From contig NW_004087561.1 in the NCBI RefSeq assembly GCF_000220395.1, positions 1-21,078 of the forward strand: a stretch of 21,078 bases of DNA. The letters run 5' to 3'. The stretch's first letter is position 1. Every line of letters starts with the position of its first letter. The position numbers were made by a program, and so were the translations under genes. Below the pieces are notes generated by a model. It saw nothing but the letters and a program-made list of their open reading frames with translations. It was not told the DNA's origin and did not search any database. Source of the stretch: Ichthyophthirius multifiliis (taxonomy: Eukaryota; Ciliophora; Oligohymenophorea; Hymenostomatida). Positions 10,463 to 21,058 of this stretch are shown here, piece by piece.

Positions 10463-13236
10463 ATGTAAAATTCAAAATAATATTTGTAATAATCTAATAT
10501 CGGTTTTTTACGACAAACTCAATAAAAAAATATATAAAATTCGAAGTCTAATTTTTAACCAAATAATTATACTTAAAAAAATACAACCAGTACATAAAAC
10601 TTCTAATAATAATAAGAAAATATTTAAATTGAAAGAATAAAATTAGGAAAACCATTAAGATATTAATATGAATATTGTAATAAATGCAAAATGAATAAAT
10701 AAAAGAATGTAGTGTAATAATTATATCTAAAAAAATATATATTTAATATAAATTTATACTTATATACTTTTATTAGATGCTTAACTAGTTCATGTGATAA
10801 AAGGTTTAGAGCAGTTTGTCCCTTTTGTCATGCATAAGTACATATGTAGAATAATTTATCAAATGAAATAATAATGGATATTGATATTTTTTTATAAAAA
10901 CTTATGTGGACTATTAATGAAAAGGCTTAAATGATTGATGAAAAAACTAAAGAAAAACAATATATATTTTCTTAAATTGATGCTCTATTGGAAGAGCTTG
11001 ATGATATTAAATAATGGATAAAAAAAGTTATTTAATTTAATTTATTAAACGAAAATATAAAATTCAATTTAATAAAATAGATCAGCTTTTTATTAAATTA
11101 ATAGAAAAAAAGTATGGATAAATTAGTTGATTTTTATAGTGAAGAAAAAGATAAGATAGAGGAAATTTATAGAATAAATTATACTTTTTAATTCACAAGT
11201 ATTAATAAGTTTTTGTAAGATTATGAATAAAAAATTCACGTTTAAGCTAATAAATTGGTATGGAATTAAGATAGTGAATTAATTGAAAAAATTCAAAAAA
11301 CTTATAAAGAATTAAATTAAGAAATAATATAAGATGAAACGGCCAATAAATAAGTATTTTTTTATATATATATTATTTTAATTAACTATTTTTTTTTTAA
11401 GACAAAGACTTAAATTAATTCATAAAAATTAGTATTAAATATATATTTTAAAAAAAAATATGATTTTTTTATAAATACGTTTTTCAAAGTCATAAAATTA
11501 AATTAGTGATAAAATAAATATAGAATCAAATAATTCATCAAACAATTTTTTTAATATATAGTAAAAAATGAAATAACCTCTTTCAAAAGCTATTTTTAAT
11601 ATTAGAAGATGTGTGGATAAAATTACTAAAATAACATTAGATGAAGTATTATAAAATAATAATAATATAAATATATAATTAAAATAAAATAAAAATAAAA
11701 ATAATTATATTTATATTAATAAATATATATATATATAATATTATATTTAAATATATTTATATCTGTTTAATAAGAAAATTAATATTGATTATAATGATTT
11801 TTATAAATTATCTGATATTTAGGAATTTATTTAAGTATAATTCTATTATATACTTTATAATTCATTTTTTTTTATATAGGAAGATAAAAAAAAGTGTGTT
11901 AATGAATCTAATGATATATTGAAATAATTTAAAAGTGTTTATTATAAAGTAATTTTTTTTAATTTAAATTAATTAATACTTTTTTTAATTAATATTTTTT
12001 TTTAAAAGTGGGATAATTATGTAAATTCTTAATTTTATAAATATATAAATATTTTTTATTTATTAAAGGAACAAATGGTAAGTTTATTCATTTATTTTTT
12101 TAAAAAACAATATTGTATAATTAACAGAACGAAAAAAACAACAGAGTATTTTCATTATTATATATTAAAATAAATTATATTTTTTTCAAATAAAATATAG
12201 ATAGTAAATAATGATATATATATTTAGAATTGGTTTATTTATTTTAAAAAAGCATGTAAGAAAATATTTTAATTTGCAATTTAAATTATATTTTTAATTT
12301 CAGGATGTACATTTAATTTAATAGAACTTATAATTACTATTTTTTTTTTATTTTTAGGTTTTAGTATATTATTTTTATTATTTATTAATTTATCTTAAAT
12401 AAAATTAATTGAAAAGCTAGTAATATCTATTTACTATTTTTTTTTTTATATATATAAAAAATTAGAGAGTATTAAAATAATAAAAAGATATTATAATTTG
12501 TTTTGTAAATAAATTAGCTAGTAAAAATATAAAAAATTATTTTACTTTATATTTTATTTATTTAGTCAGTAATAATAAAAAAAAAAAAAAAATTGATTTT
12601 TTATTACACATGAAAGATGGTAAATAATAATAAGTTTACACTGTTTTTTAATAAATTTCGATTAAAAGATGGTATTTATAATTTTATTGATAATATATAT
12701 AAATTTAAATATAAAAAAGATTGTAATAAATATTAAAATTATTTCTAAATTGTCTTTTAAATAATAAAAATTTAGATTGTAAGAATACATATATAGTTAG
12801 AACAAATAATAATAAAAATTTTAAGGGCGAAAAGAATGTAAATTAAAATTCATTTTTAATTATGTTAATTACATTTACTATTAATATAAAGGATGTATAA
12901 GAATATTTCGTATATAGTATAATAAAATACTTAATTTTTAAAAGCAAGAAGATAATGATGACAATGATGATGTATTTACATAAAAAAAAAACAAATAATT
13001 ATTCTTAATCATTTAAAATGTTTTAACTATTTAGCAAGAGGCAGTAAAAATAAAAAAAATTATAAATTAAATATAAAATTAATAAATTTTTTAATAAAAA
13101 AAAAAGGATGTAGATAAATTATTCACAGTATTTATGCAGACATAAGATTAAATAAAATTTTTAGAAGAATTCAAAAGTAAATAATATTTAATTAAATTAT
13201 TTTTATTTATTAAAAATATAAGATGAAATAAGATGA
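10463..13236 (+). CDS. B-box-like zinc-finger plus coiled-coil protein, many small exons, 3' part unresolved
   Basis: Confident exons: 10463-10713, 10777-11353, 11402-11431, 11490-11645, 11775-11834, 11880-11948 and 12009-12077; all join in frame through GT-AG introns of 45-129 bp. A probable 18-bp exon follows at 12128-12145. After an N/Q-rich leader (residues 1-60) comes a metal-binding cluster, C72-x2-C75-x9-C85-x4-C90-x7-C98-x2-C101-H102-x3-H106, split by the first intron. Then about 150 helical residues follow, including ALLEELDDIKQWIKK and KLVDFYSEEKDKIEEIYR. A zinc finger followed by a coiled coil resembles the B-box/coiled-coil part of TRIM proteins, but the spacing is wider than a classic B-box and no RING is seen upstream, so a ligase role is not supported. 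From 12146 to 13106 I cannot choose among many possible micro-exons. The apparent end is 13107-13176 (DVDKLFTVFMQ, FLEEFK) joined to 13223-13236 with TGA. The locus could also be two genes. Confidence 0.55.
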
Positions 13237-13834
13237 TTATAATATAACAAAATAAATAAAAATAAATATAAAAAATATTTAAAAAAAACTAAAAATTTAA
13301 ATTATAATAAGTTAAATATATAATTTTTGATTTTATTTTTATTAATTAATTAATTATAAAAAATGTTTGATTTTATGATTATTTTATTACGCAAGAATTA
13401 AATTTAAATCAAAATCTTCTTTTTTTTTTTAATTAAAGATTGAAAATTAATCATTATTATATTATTTTTTTATAAATGTTATTATTTTTTTAAGAAAATT
13501 AAACCAATAAAATTTATTTTAATGAAAATATATATTATTTATTTATTTTAAATTAATCAATAATTTTTTTTTTATAAAAAAATAAATTGTATTTTAATTA
13601 AAATATGAGAAAATATATATTAATTTTTTAATGAAATTTAAAAGTTTTTATAAATACAAAATAATTAATTATTTTATAAATAGAAAATAAATAATTAAGT
13701 ATTTGAATATATTTCTATAAACAAAAACAAAAAACAAAAAAACAACAGTTTTTCAATATTATATTTATTAAATATAAATTAAAAAAAATATCAAAAAAAA
13801 TAAAATATTAATACAAAAATAAAATAAAAAAACA
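13237..13834. other. Gene-less spacer, probable promoter of the downstream gene
   Basis: About 600 bp of A/T with no coding signal on either strand. A C-containing A-rich run at 13723-13748 (repeated ACAAAAA words, then ACAACAG) precedes the next start by about 90 bp and may belong to its 5' leader. Confidence 0.4.
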
Positions 13835-15001
13835 ATGATTAATAAAATTGCTCATTATCAAGGGTTTTAATCTTATGGAGAATTAGCCTATCCAACTTTA
13901 AAACCAGGAAAATATGTATTATCTCCAACTGATATATGGGAAAAAAGTAAAATTAAGAAAAAAAAAAAATTAAAATATTAAAAATAGCATAAAGAGGACT
14001 TGATTATAAATCACTATATTAAAACTACTAAAACCAATAAACAATATATAAAAGCGAAATATCTGATTCTGTACATCCTAAAGACTATTTAAATTACTAA
14101 CACGTAAAAAAAGGACTTTAATCTTAATATTAATTGGCAAATACTGCGAAAAATACCCTCCCGTAAATAAATTAATAATAAAATAATTTAAATAATAATT
14201 CGTAAAATAATACATAATGTAGCTTAAATAATAATACATTAAATAATAATAATATTATTTTATAAAATGATATAAATAATTAATAAAATAATAATAATAA
14301 TAATAACATACAAAATGAAAATAATAATAATTAATAAAATATTAATAATTTTTATGAAAATAATTAAAATTAATAGTAAAATGATAAATCTTTTGATTCT
14401 AAATTACAAACAGGACTTGAACATTGGAAATCTAATTATTAAGTTAGTAATAATCATCCATATAGTCAAACAAAAGCCTCTTAACCTTAATGGACTCTAA
14501 ATCGACCACCTTATAAAGTTGATAGTTAAGTAGGACCTTCTGAATATAAATATAAATTTGGTGAATTAGGTACTAAACCAACTGATAAATTAAATAAATA
14601 TGGAGAAGAAATGCGATCTAAATATGAAGATTAACTTAAGTAAAAAAATAAAAAAAATTAATTTTTTTTTTTAAAAAAAAAAAAAAGAATGGGTACTACT
14701 TAAGCCACTTTTCATATTCCTAATTATACAGGATTTATTCCTACTGCAAGGAATATTGGAAAAGCCTTAGAACATGCAGCGGCTGAAAATGTAAGACCAT
14801 AAAAATCTAGATTGAATATTTTAGAGAATTAGTAATTATATTTATTTAACTATTTTGTTATTTTGTGGTTTATTTTTTTATTATATTTTTAGTAAGACTA
14901 AAATTCCAGGATATGCAGGACATTAACCTTCTAATTATTGTAATCAAAGGGGATAGTTAAGAGAATTTTGCTTTTCTACTTAGTCTAATTTAATGTATTG
15001 A
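13835..15001 (+). CDS. Candidate ciliary microtubule inner protein with GYxGxxP motifs, four exons, 338 aa
   Basis: Exons are 13835-13946, 13988-14639, 14688-14831 and 14893-15001; introns are 41, 48 and 61 bp; the sum is exactly 339 codons, ending TGA. N-terminal residues 1-95 contain YGELAYPTLKPGKYVLSP and RGLDYKSLY, with many Tyr, Gly and Pro and little helix. Residues about 97-170 are a long Asn/Gln-rich insert. The rest holds HWKSNYQVSNNHPYSQT and KYKFGELGTKP, then the paired motifs HIPNYTGFIP (264-273) and KIPGYAGHQP (306-315). I-P-x-Y-x-G-[FH]-x-P repeats of this kind are typical of proteins that bind inside the lumen of axonemal doublet microtubules, notably CIMIP2/FAM166 (DUF2475). 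The function is therefore inferred from motifs, not overall similarity. The motifs fall at exon joins 3 and 4, which supports the splicing. The A-rich start context fits the first ATG. Confidence 0.75.
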
Positions 15002-15238
15002 ATTTATTATTATAAAGAAATAATTATTTTTATATATATATTTTTTTATTATTATTATTTTTATTAATAAATATAATTAGATGAATATTAAATTTTATTT
15101 TTATTTTTTATTTTTATTAATATTTATCAATGATTATTTTTTTTTAAAATAAATAATATTATTTTTAAATTATAATGTTTGATAATTTATTATATATATG
15201 GAAATATTTAAAAATTTTAAGTTTTTGATTAAAACAAA
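15002..15238. other. Short convergent intergenic region
   Basis: 237 bp between the stops of the plus-strand microtubule-inner-protein candidate and the minus-strand QRICH2-like gene. Both 3' ends and their poly(A) signals must lie here. No distinct terminator motif can be named. Confidence 0.5.
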
Positions 15239-15576
15239 TCAAGTATTCTTAATTATATTTAAAGATGAATATTAATTTATTCTTTATTATTTGCCAGTAG
15301 CTACTAAAGGGGCAAGTTTCTTCTAATCAGGATTTTATAAAGTAATCATAAATTATCTATCTTTTGATAACTAATCATTCATTTATTAAAAGTTTAATCT
15401 TTTTTATTCTTACATTTTTAAATATTATTATCCATACTAAAATAAATTATTATTTAAAATAATAAATTAAAAAGTATACTTTTCCCATCTTCAAAGGAGA
15501 TGTTTCTTTAGGAGGAAAAACAGCCTTTAGAAATCATATAAATATATATATGTTATGTTATATAAATATATGTTAA

Positions 15577-15610
<34 letters not shown>

Positions 15611-17236
15611 TTTTATATCTAATTTTAATTTAATTTATCTATATATATGTATTTTTATACCCATGTCGTATAATTTCCTAATTTTCCTTTAAATTTATCT
15701 AAAGATTTATCACATGAAATACAACTCCATTTTAATTATCTTTTAACTATTAGTCCATCTTCACCTTCTTGCTGTTATTTGAAGATATATAAAATACTAC
15801 TTACCTATTATTTATTTTTAGTATTTAGATATTTAATAAAATATATTTATCTATTTTACATGTTTTTCTAATTCAAGTAATCTTTTATTAGTTTCATTTG
15901 CATTTGCCATATTATTAATTTTTTAAGTTAAACTTATATATATTTCATCTATTTTCTATAAAAGAAATTATTCTAAATTATGTAAATCGTCTTTATTGGC
16001 TTTTTTATTAATCATATCTTTTAATTAATTTATCATACTTATTAATTCTTTTCTTAAATTTTCTAATGCTTCATTTTAATCAATTGATATATCATTTTTA
16101 ATATCCTCATCATTTTAGTTATTTATTTATATTATTTTAACTTCGTTTTTTTAATTTTCTTTAGATTCTTTAGGATTATTAATGAGTGTATTATCATTGA
16201 TTTTAACACTTTCATCTGTTATGTTTTTCTCACTTCCTTCATTTATTTTTCCTTTTAATTAAATTATTCTACTTTTTTAATCATTTATTAACTTTTCTAA
16301 AGAAATAATCTATATAATTTAATTATTAATTAAAAAATAAAAAAATACTTTTTCATTTAATTTTTCAATATCCTCTCTATTTTATTTAATTATATCTTTA
16401 GTTCTTTTAAAATTATCGTATTTAACGCATTATAAACTAAATTTTTCTAAATCATCTAATCTTTAATCACTTTGATTTTTACTTATTTAATAATTTTATT
16501 ATTAATTATTAAAATCAATTTATAATTAGTCTAATTATTCTTTTAAGTGATCAACCATATTTGTTGTATCTTGTAAATGTATCATTGTGTCTTATTTAAA
16601 TAATTGAAATTCATCTATTAAATCTTTCATATCGTATTTATCTTTAGTAGAAATTGTATTTCCAATTAATTCAAAATCTTCTTTTTTTAATTATTTACCT
16701 GAACTTATTTTTTTTGTTAATGAAATAAATATATACTTACATATTTATATATTTATTTATATTTTTATATATATTATTTTAGAGAATTTGTTTACCTTTT
16801 AAGTACAAATTTTTATAGCTTATCAAAATCATCACAATTAACTTTTTCATTTAATAATCTGTTTAATTTTTATATTTCTTCAAAATAAAATCTATTTTAA
16901 AGTTCTTAATCTTCTTTTAATTCAGATTTTGTTACAAATTTTAACTTCAATTTACTTAAAAGATCTTAATCTGAAAAAATCTCCGATATTTATTATTCAG
17001 ATGATAATTTTTAGATATTTTGATTCAAATCATTAGATATATTACTATTTTATTTTTTTAAATCATTTCTATTTTCATTATTAATGTTTTATTCATTATT
17101 ATTATCATTTTTTATATTAACTAAAGAATCACCAGAATTAATTTTTACAAAATTATTATTATCATTATTATTATTATTGTCGTCATCTATTTTGTTATTA
17201 TTATTATCTTCGCTATTATGAATTTTGTTATTATTA

Positions 17237-17286
<50 letters not shown>

Positions 17287-17990
17287 CGCTATTTATATTT
17301 TTATTGTTATTATTGTTGTTATTTTTATGATTATTTTTATTATTATTACTATTGTTATTATTTTATTCTAAATTAAATTTACTATTTTATTTATTTTAAT
17401 TATTATTTTAATTTTTATTTTATTTATTATTTTAATCATTAATTAAATTTTGAATGTTTTCATTATTTTTATCTTAATATAGATTAAAGTCCTTTTTTTT
17501 ATATATATTTTAAATATTTTTTTTTACATTTTCAAATTATTTGAATTTTTCGATTAACATATCAATATCTTTTCTATCGTTTTTTTCTAATTCAACTTGT
17601 TTTTATAAATTTTACTATTTTTTTTTTATATATTTGAATAATTTTTTCTTTAAATATAATTAAATAAATAAATACAAATATTTATTCAATATCTTGCATA
17701 TTTTAGTCTGTTTTTTATTATTAATCACCAATTAATTTCATTATTTCCTTTTCAGTTTATATGAATTTATCAACATCTGTTTAGATTAATTACACTTAAG
17801 AATTTACTTGATTAATGTAATTTTCACAATTATAGATTTTTTCGTTGTTTATTTTTACATCGGACTATATTTGGGAAAGAATTTTTATTATTGTTTCAAA
17901 ATTTTGTTTTAAAGCGTTTTCATTAAAATGCATTTAGACTAGTTCTGATACAGATATTGATTATATCAAATTATTAATTTTTTCTGACAT
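15239..17990 (-). CDS. Long coiled-coil protein with C-terminal CxxCD module (QRICH2/DUF4795-like), seven exons, frame break in Asn tract
   Basis: Exons in coding order: 17990-17676, 17614-16796, 16703-16349, 16309-15860, 15771-15661, 15524-15480 and 15436-15239 (TGA at 15241-15239). Introns are 61, 92, 39, 88, 136 and 43 bp. Corrected for one extra base, the product is about 763 aa. Residues 1-200 are helical (for example LVQMHFNENALKQNF), residues about 165-300 are Asn-rich, and residues 330-640 are coiled coil. The end has LKWSCISCDKSLDKF (659-673), an aromatic YTTW, FPPKETSPLKMGK and KKLAPLVATGK. A long coiled coil ending in W-x-C-x2-C-D-K and a Pro-rich basic tail resembles DUF4795 proteins such as QRICH2 and C16orf96, linked to flagella; this family call is from memory of its pattern and is moderate. 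Frame changes at 17236, where one extra A:T pair ends a 16-codon AAT run; unshifted reading meets TGA at 17185-17183. Confidence 0.72.
15575..15600. repeat. (AT)n run inside an intron
   Basis: A TATATA run inside the 136-bp intron (15525-15660) of the QRICH2-like gene. It explains why this intron is longer than its neighbours. Confidence 0.8.
17237..17284 (-). repeat. (AAT)16 microsatellite encoding poly-Asn
   Basis: Sixteen uninterrupted AAT codons on the minus strand inside exon 2 of the QRICH2/DUF4795-like gene, within a wider Asn-rich region. The run ends in AATTAAT, where the reading frame moves by one base. Trinucleotide runs like this vary in length between alleles and are prone to copying and sequencing error. 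Confidence 0.9.
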
Positions 17991-18773
17991 TTATTTTATA
18001 ATTATTAATTTTTTTGTTTTAATTAATTATTTTATTTTTATTTTATTTTATTTTATTATTTTATTTTATTTTATTTTTATAAATTTAATTTTTATTATTT
18101 AAAATATTTATTAATATTAAATTTAGCAACTGTCATATTTACTTTTTTAAAGCAATTTAATTATTAGAACTTTTGATAATTTTATGAATTTTTTTATTTT
18201 GCTTTTTTTCGAAATTATAAATAAATATTTTTTTTGCTTTTAAAATTTTAAAATTCTTATTTTTTTTTTAAATAATATTATAAAATATATAAAATAAAAT
18301 AACTATTAAACATAATTAATATATAGTTATGTACTTTCCTTAATATTTCTTTTTAATTATTTATTTATATGAAAAATTAAATAATTATTTTAATTTTTTT
18401 ATTTTAATTAATCTATTTGTTTTTAAATGAAGCAATTTTATTATTAAATATATCTTATTTTTATATTAAATTTTTTTATTTTATTATATTTTTTAAATTA
18501 ATTAACAAAAAAACTTTATTTATCTTTAGATATTTTTTTATTATAAACGATTGAAATAAATCAATTTCTATATTGTATATTTTATAAATTTATAATATAT
18601 GACTAGGTAATATATTATAAAAATAATTTATACTCATGTCCATTTAAAAAATTAATTATAATGCATTTATTTTTTAATTATAAAAAAAAATATAAAAAAT
18701 TTAATAAGTAATAATTTAATTAACAATTTAAAAACATAAATAATTATATTAAAATTTATATATATATAAAATA
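17991..18773. other. Divergent intergenic region with TTTTA repeats
   Basis: Lies upstream of both the QRICH2-like gene (minus) and the weak gene at 18774 (plus). It includes a run of imperfect TTTTA units at about 18028-18080, 40-90 bp upstream of the minus-strand start, which may be promoter or leader. No coding signal was found. Confidence 0.45.
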
Positions 18774-19612
18774 ATGATCAGATATTAATTAATCTAAATA
18801 TTTTAGTTATAATTCATTTAAAAGTAATATAATCCTTTTAAAAATAATATAAAGAACTTAAAGTAGTTTTATAATAAAGAAGAAAGTATAATTAATGGAC
18901 TTTAAAAATAACAATACTTAAACAAATTTATAAAATGGTATAAATAAGCAACTATGAATAAACAATATATAAAATACAATTTAGAAGTTTATTATTATAT
19001 TAAAAATAAATTCTTAAAATAAAATCTTGATTAAAAAATCATTAATAATAATAATTAAATATTATTTTAAAAAAAAAAATTAATTAACAATTTCATTAAG
19101 TTTTTTATTTAAATAATTCATTTTAAACTAAATATTATTTAAATTTAAACTCAATATTAAATAATCAGAAATATGAATTTTAGACTATTAAATAAATGTT
19201 ATATAAATAAAGTAAAGTAAATAAATTTAGAAAAAAATTATCATTAAAATACTTAATAACTTTACTTTATTTTAAAAGAATTAAAATTAATTTTTATGTT
19301 AATTTTAGGATATTCCTTTAAGTAAAAAATATTATTTTATAAAATTAATAATTAGATATAATAAGATGTAAATATTATGGATATTTTAAATTAAAAATTT
19401 TTCAATTAAAAAATAATGATAAATTATACAAAGTGATTAAGTATATGTATAAAAAGAATTATAAATTAAAAAAAAATTATGGAAGAAAGATAAGTGAAGG
19501 AAAAAATCTAATTGAAAAAATTAATACAAAAGTAAATGAAAAAATGTATGAATTTCTTAAAAAAGTAACTTTGATGAAAAATAATTTTTAAAAATAAATA
19601 TATATAGTATGA
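18774..19612 (+). CDS. Possible Lys/Asn/Ile-rich hypothetical protein, two-exon model
   Basis: Tentative model: exons 18774-19216 and 19309-19612 joined by a 92-bp GT-AG intron give 249 codons ending in TGA (19610-19612). The second exon is the best-supported part: it reads RCKYYGYFKLKIFQLKNNDK (about 19360-19420), then NYGRKISEGKNLIEKINTKV and NEKMYEFLKKVTLMKNN, with a basic, helical character and ordinary G content. The first exon is poor in G, and all three frames stay open for long stretches there, so its frame and start are guesses. No domain is recognised. It may be a 3' exon of a differently spliced gene. Confidence 0.35.
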
Positions 19613-20021
19613 AATAGTATATTAAAAGGAAATCTTTTTATTTAAAATAGTATAAATACATAATAAAATTATAAGAAATGAAACAAATAGGAAAATAAGA
19701 ATATAATAAAGTAAAAAATTATGAAAAATATTAATAAAAAAATAAATATTTAATATTTCGAGACAAATTTTGAATTAATTTTTTTATTTTAGTCATTAAA
19801 AATGCTAATGTAAAAACTTAGTATTATATATAAAATAAATACAACTTGTTTTTATGTCAATTTATAAAAAGAAATAATTATTATTTTTTATATTTGAATT
19901 AATAATTAATATTTAAATTAATTTTTTTTTTATATTATTAATAATAACAGAGTACTTTATTTTTATTTTGAAAAATAAAATATATTTAAAATAAAAAAAA
20001 CATTTAAATACATAATTTTGT
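19613..20021. other. Gene-less spacer, probable kinesin-like gene promoter
   Basis: About 400 bp between the preceding weak gene and the kinesin-like start. A short open stretch on the minus strand at 19913-20101 overlaps the kinesin exon and has no coding character. Nothing else is recognised. Confidence 0.4.
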
Positions 20022-21005
20022 ATGTATAAAAAATTTATTATAGTTGCAAGAATAAATCCTTCATATAATAATATTAAAAATGATACAAAAGAAGAGATCA
20101 TTAGTAAATAATCATAATAAAAAACTATAAAAACAATATCTTCTAATGAAGATTTATCATAAATAACATCTTAATCAAATTTAACATCTGTTTCAAAAAT
20201 ACATTAAATCAAATAGAATTTTAAAAATCAAAAAGTAAATATATATGCTACTTGCTTATCAGAAAGTAATAAAGAACCGAAAATAATATAATTAAATAAA
20301 GAATAAATATCATATTAATTATTAAAAAATTATATTAAATAAGATGAAAATTTTAATAATTTAAATAAGTTAATACTTCCTTAATGTCTATTGTATAATT
20401 TCGATTTAACTTTTTGTTAAGAAACTAAATAAATAGATTTTTATAATAAATTATTTTAAAATAATATTTCGTAAAGTCTAAATGGATTGTCTGTTTCAGC
20501 TTTTATTTTAGGAGAAAAAAGTTTGTATTTATATATTTTTTTGAAATATTTTTTTATTTAAAAAATAAGTTCTGGAAGAAAATATACTTTAAGAGGTGAT
20601 GAAAATATAATGAATAAATAATAAGATTCGGAAAAAGGAATATTATTAAGGGCTTGTGAATAAATTCTATAATTAATTGAATTATCAAAAGAAAGTATTA
20701 GGTCAAGAAAAGTTATATAAAATGGTGTTTTTTATGATTTAGTAGTTGAAATTTTTGTTATTTTTAATGAATAATAAATTAATTTAATTAAAAATAAAGG
20801 TTTTTTTTATATATATAATTTATTATAAAAAAAATATAGATAATATATGTAATAATATTGATTAGTTTTTAAACTTATATCGTTTAGCGAAAAATAGGTA
20901 TTAACATTTAAATGATAAATTAATGGAAAATTAATAAAATGACTTTTAAAATAAAAGCATTCTTTTTATAAGATTTATAATACTAAAGTATTTATATAAA
21001 TATAA

Positions 21006-21058
<53 letters not shown>

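Noticed and set aside
10714-10776. Reading through the first intron of the zinc-finger gene
   Set aside because: It is 63 bp and contains no in-frame TGA, so it could be translated, but it is T/A-rich like other introns and would push apart the Cys pairs of the metal site.
12201-12596. Long open frame with apparent transmembrane segments
   Set aside because: It contains several intron-like T-rich blocks with GT and AG ends. It is open because G is scarce, and the hydrophobicity comes from T-runs before acceptors.
12617-12958. A 113-codon open frame starting MVNNNKF
   Set aside because: Part of it (LKDGIYNFIDNIYKF) may be a true exon, but the rest degrades into A/T text and could not be joined confidently to either neighbour, so it is not listed as a gene.
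14315-14500. Standard-code ORF on the plus strand
   Set aside because: It is an out-of-frame reading of the Asn-rich exon 2 of the microtubule-inner-protein candidate.
15198-15560. Plus-strand ORF from ATG 15198, spliced, with LPVATKGASFF- and FKGDVSLGGKTAF-like text
   Set aside because: It is the mirror of the last exons of the minus-strand QRICH2-like gene. The minus reading joins seven exons in phase and ends in TGA, whereas the plus reading runs into TA repeats.
19913-20101. Minus-strand hydrophobic ORF
   Set aside because: It overlaps the spacer and the antisense of the kinesin-like first exon; composition alone explains its Phe/Ile content.
21008-21055. Terminal TA run as a telomere or transposon end
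   Set aside because: Ciliate telomeres are C4A2 or C4A4 repeats, and no inverted repeats or target duplications are seen; it is a simple microsatellite in a probable intron.
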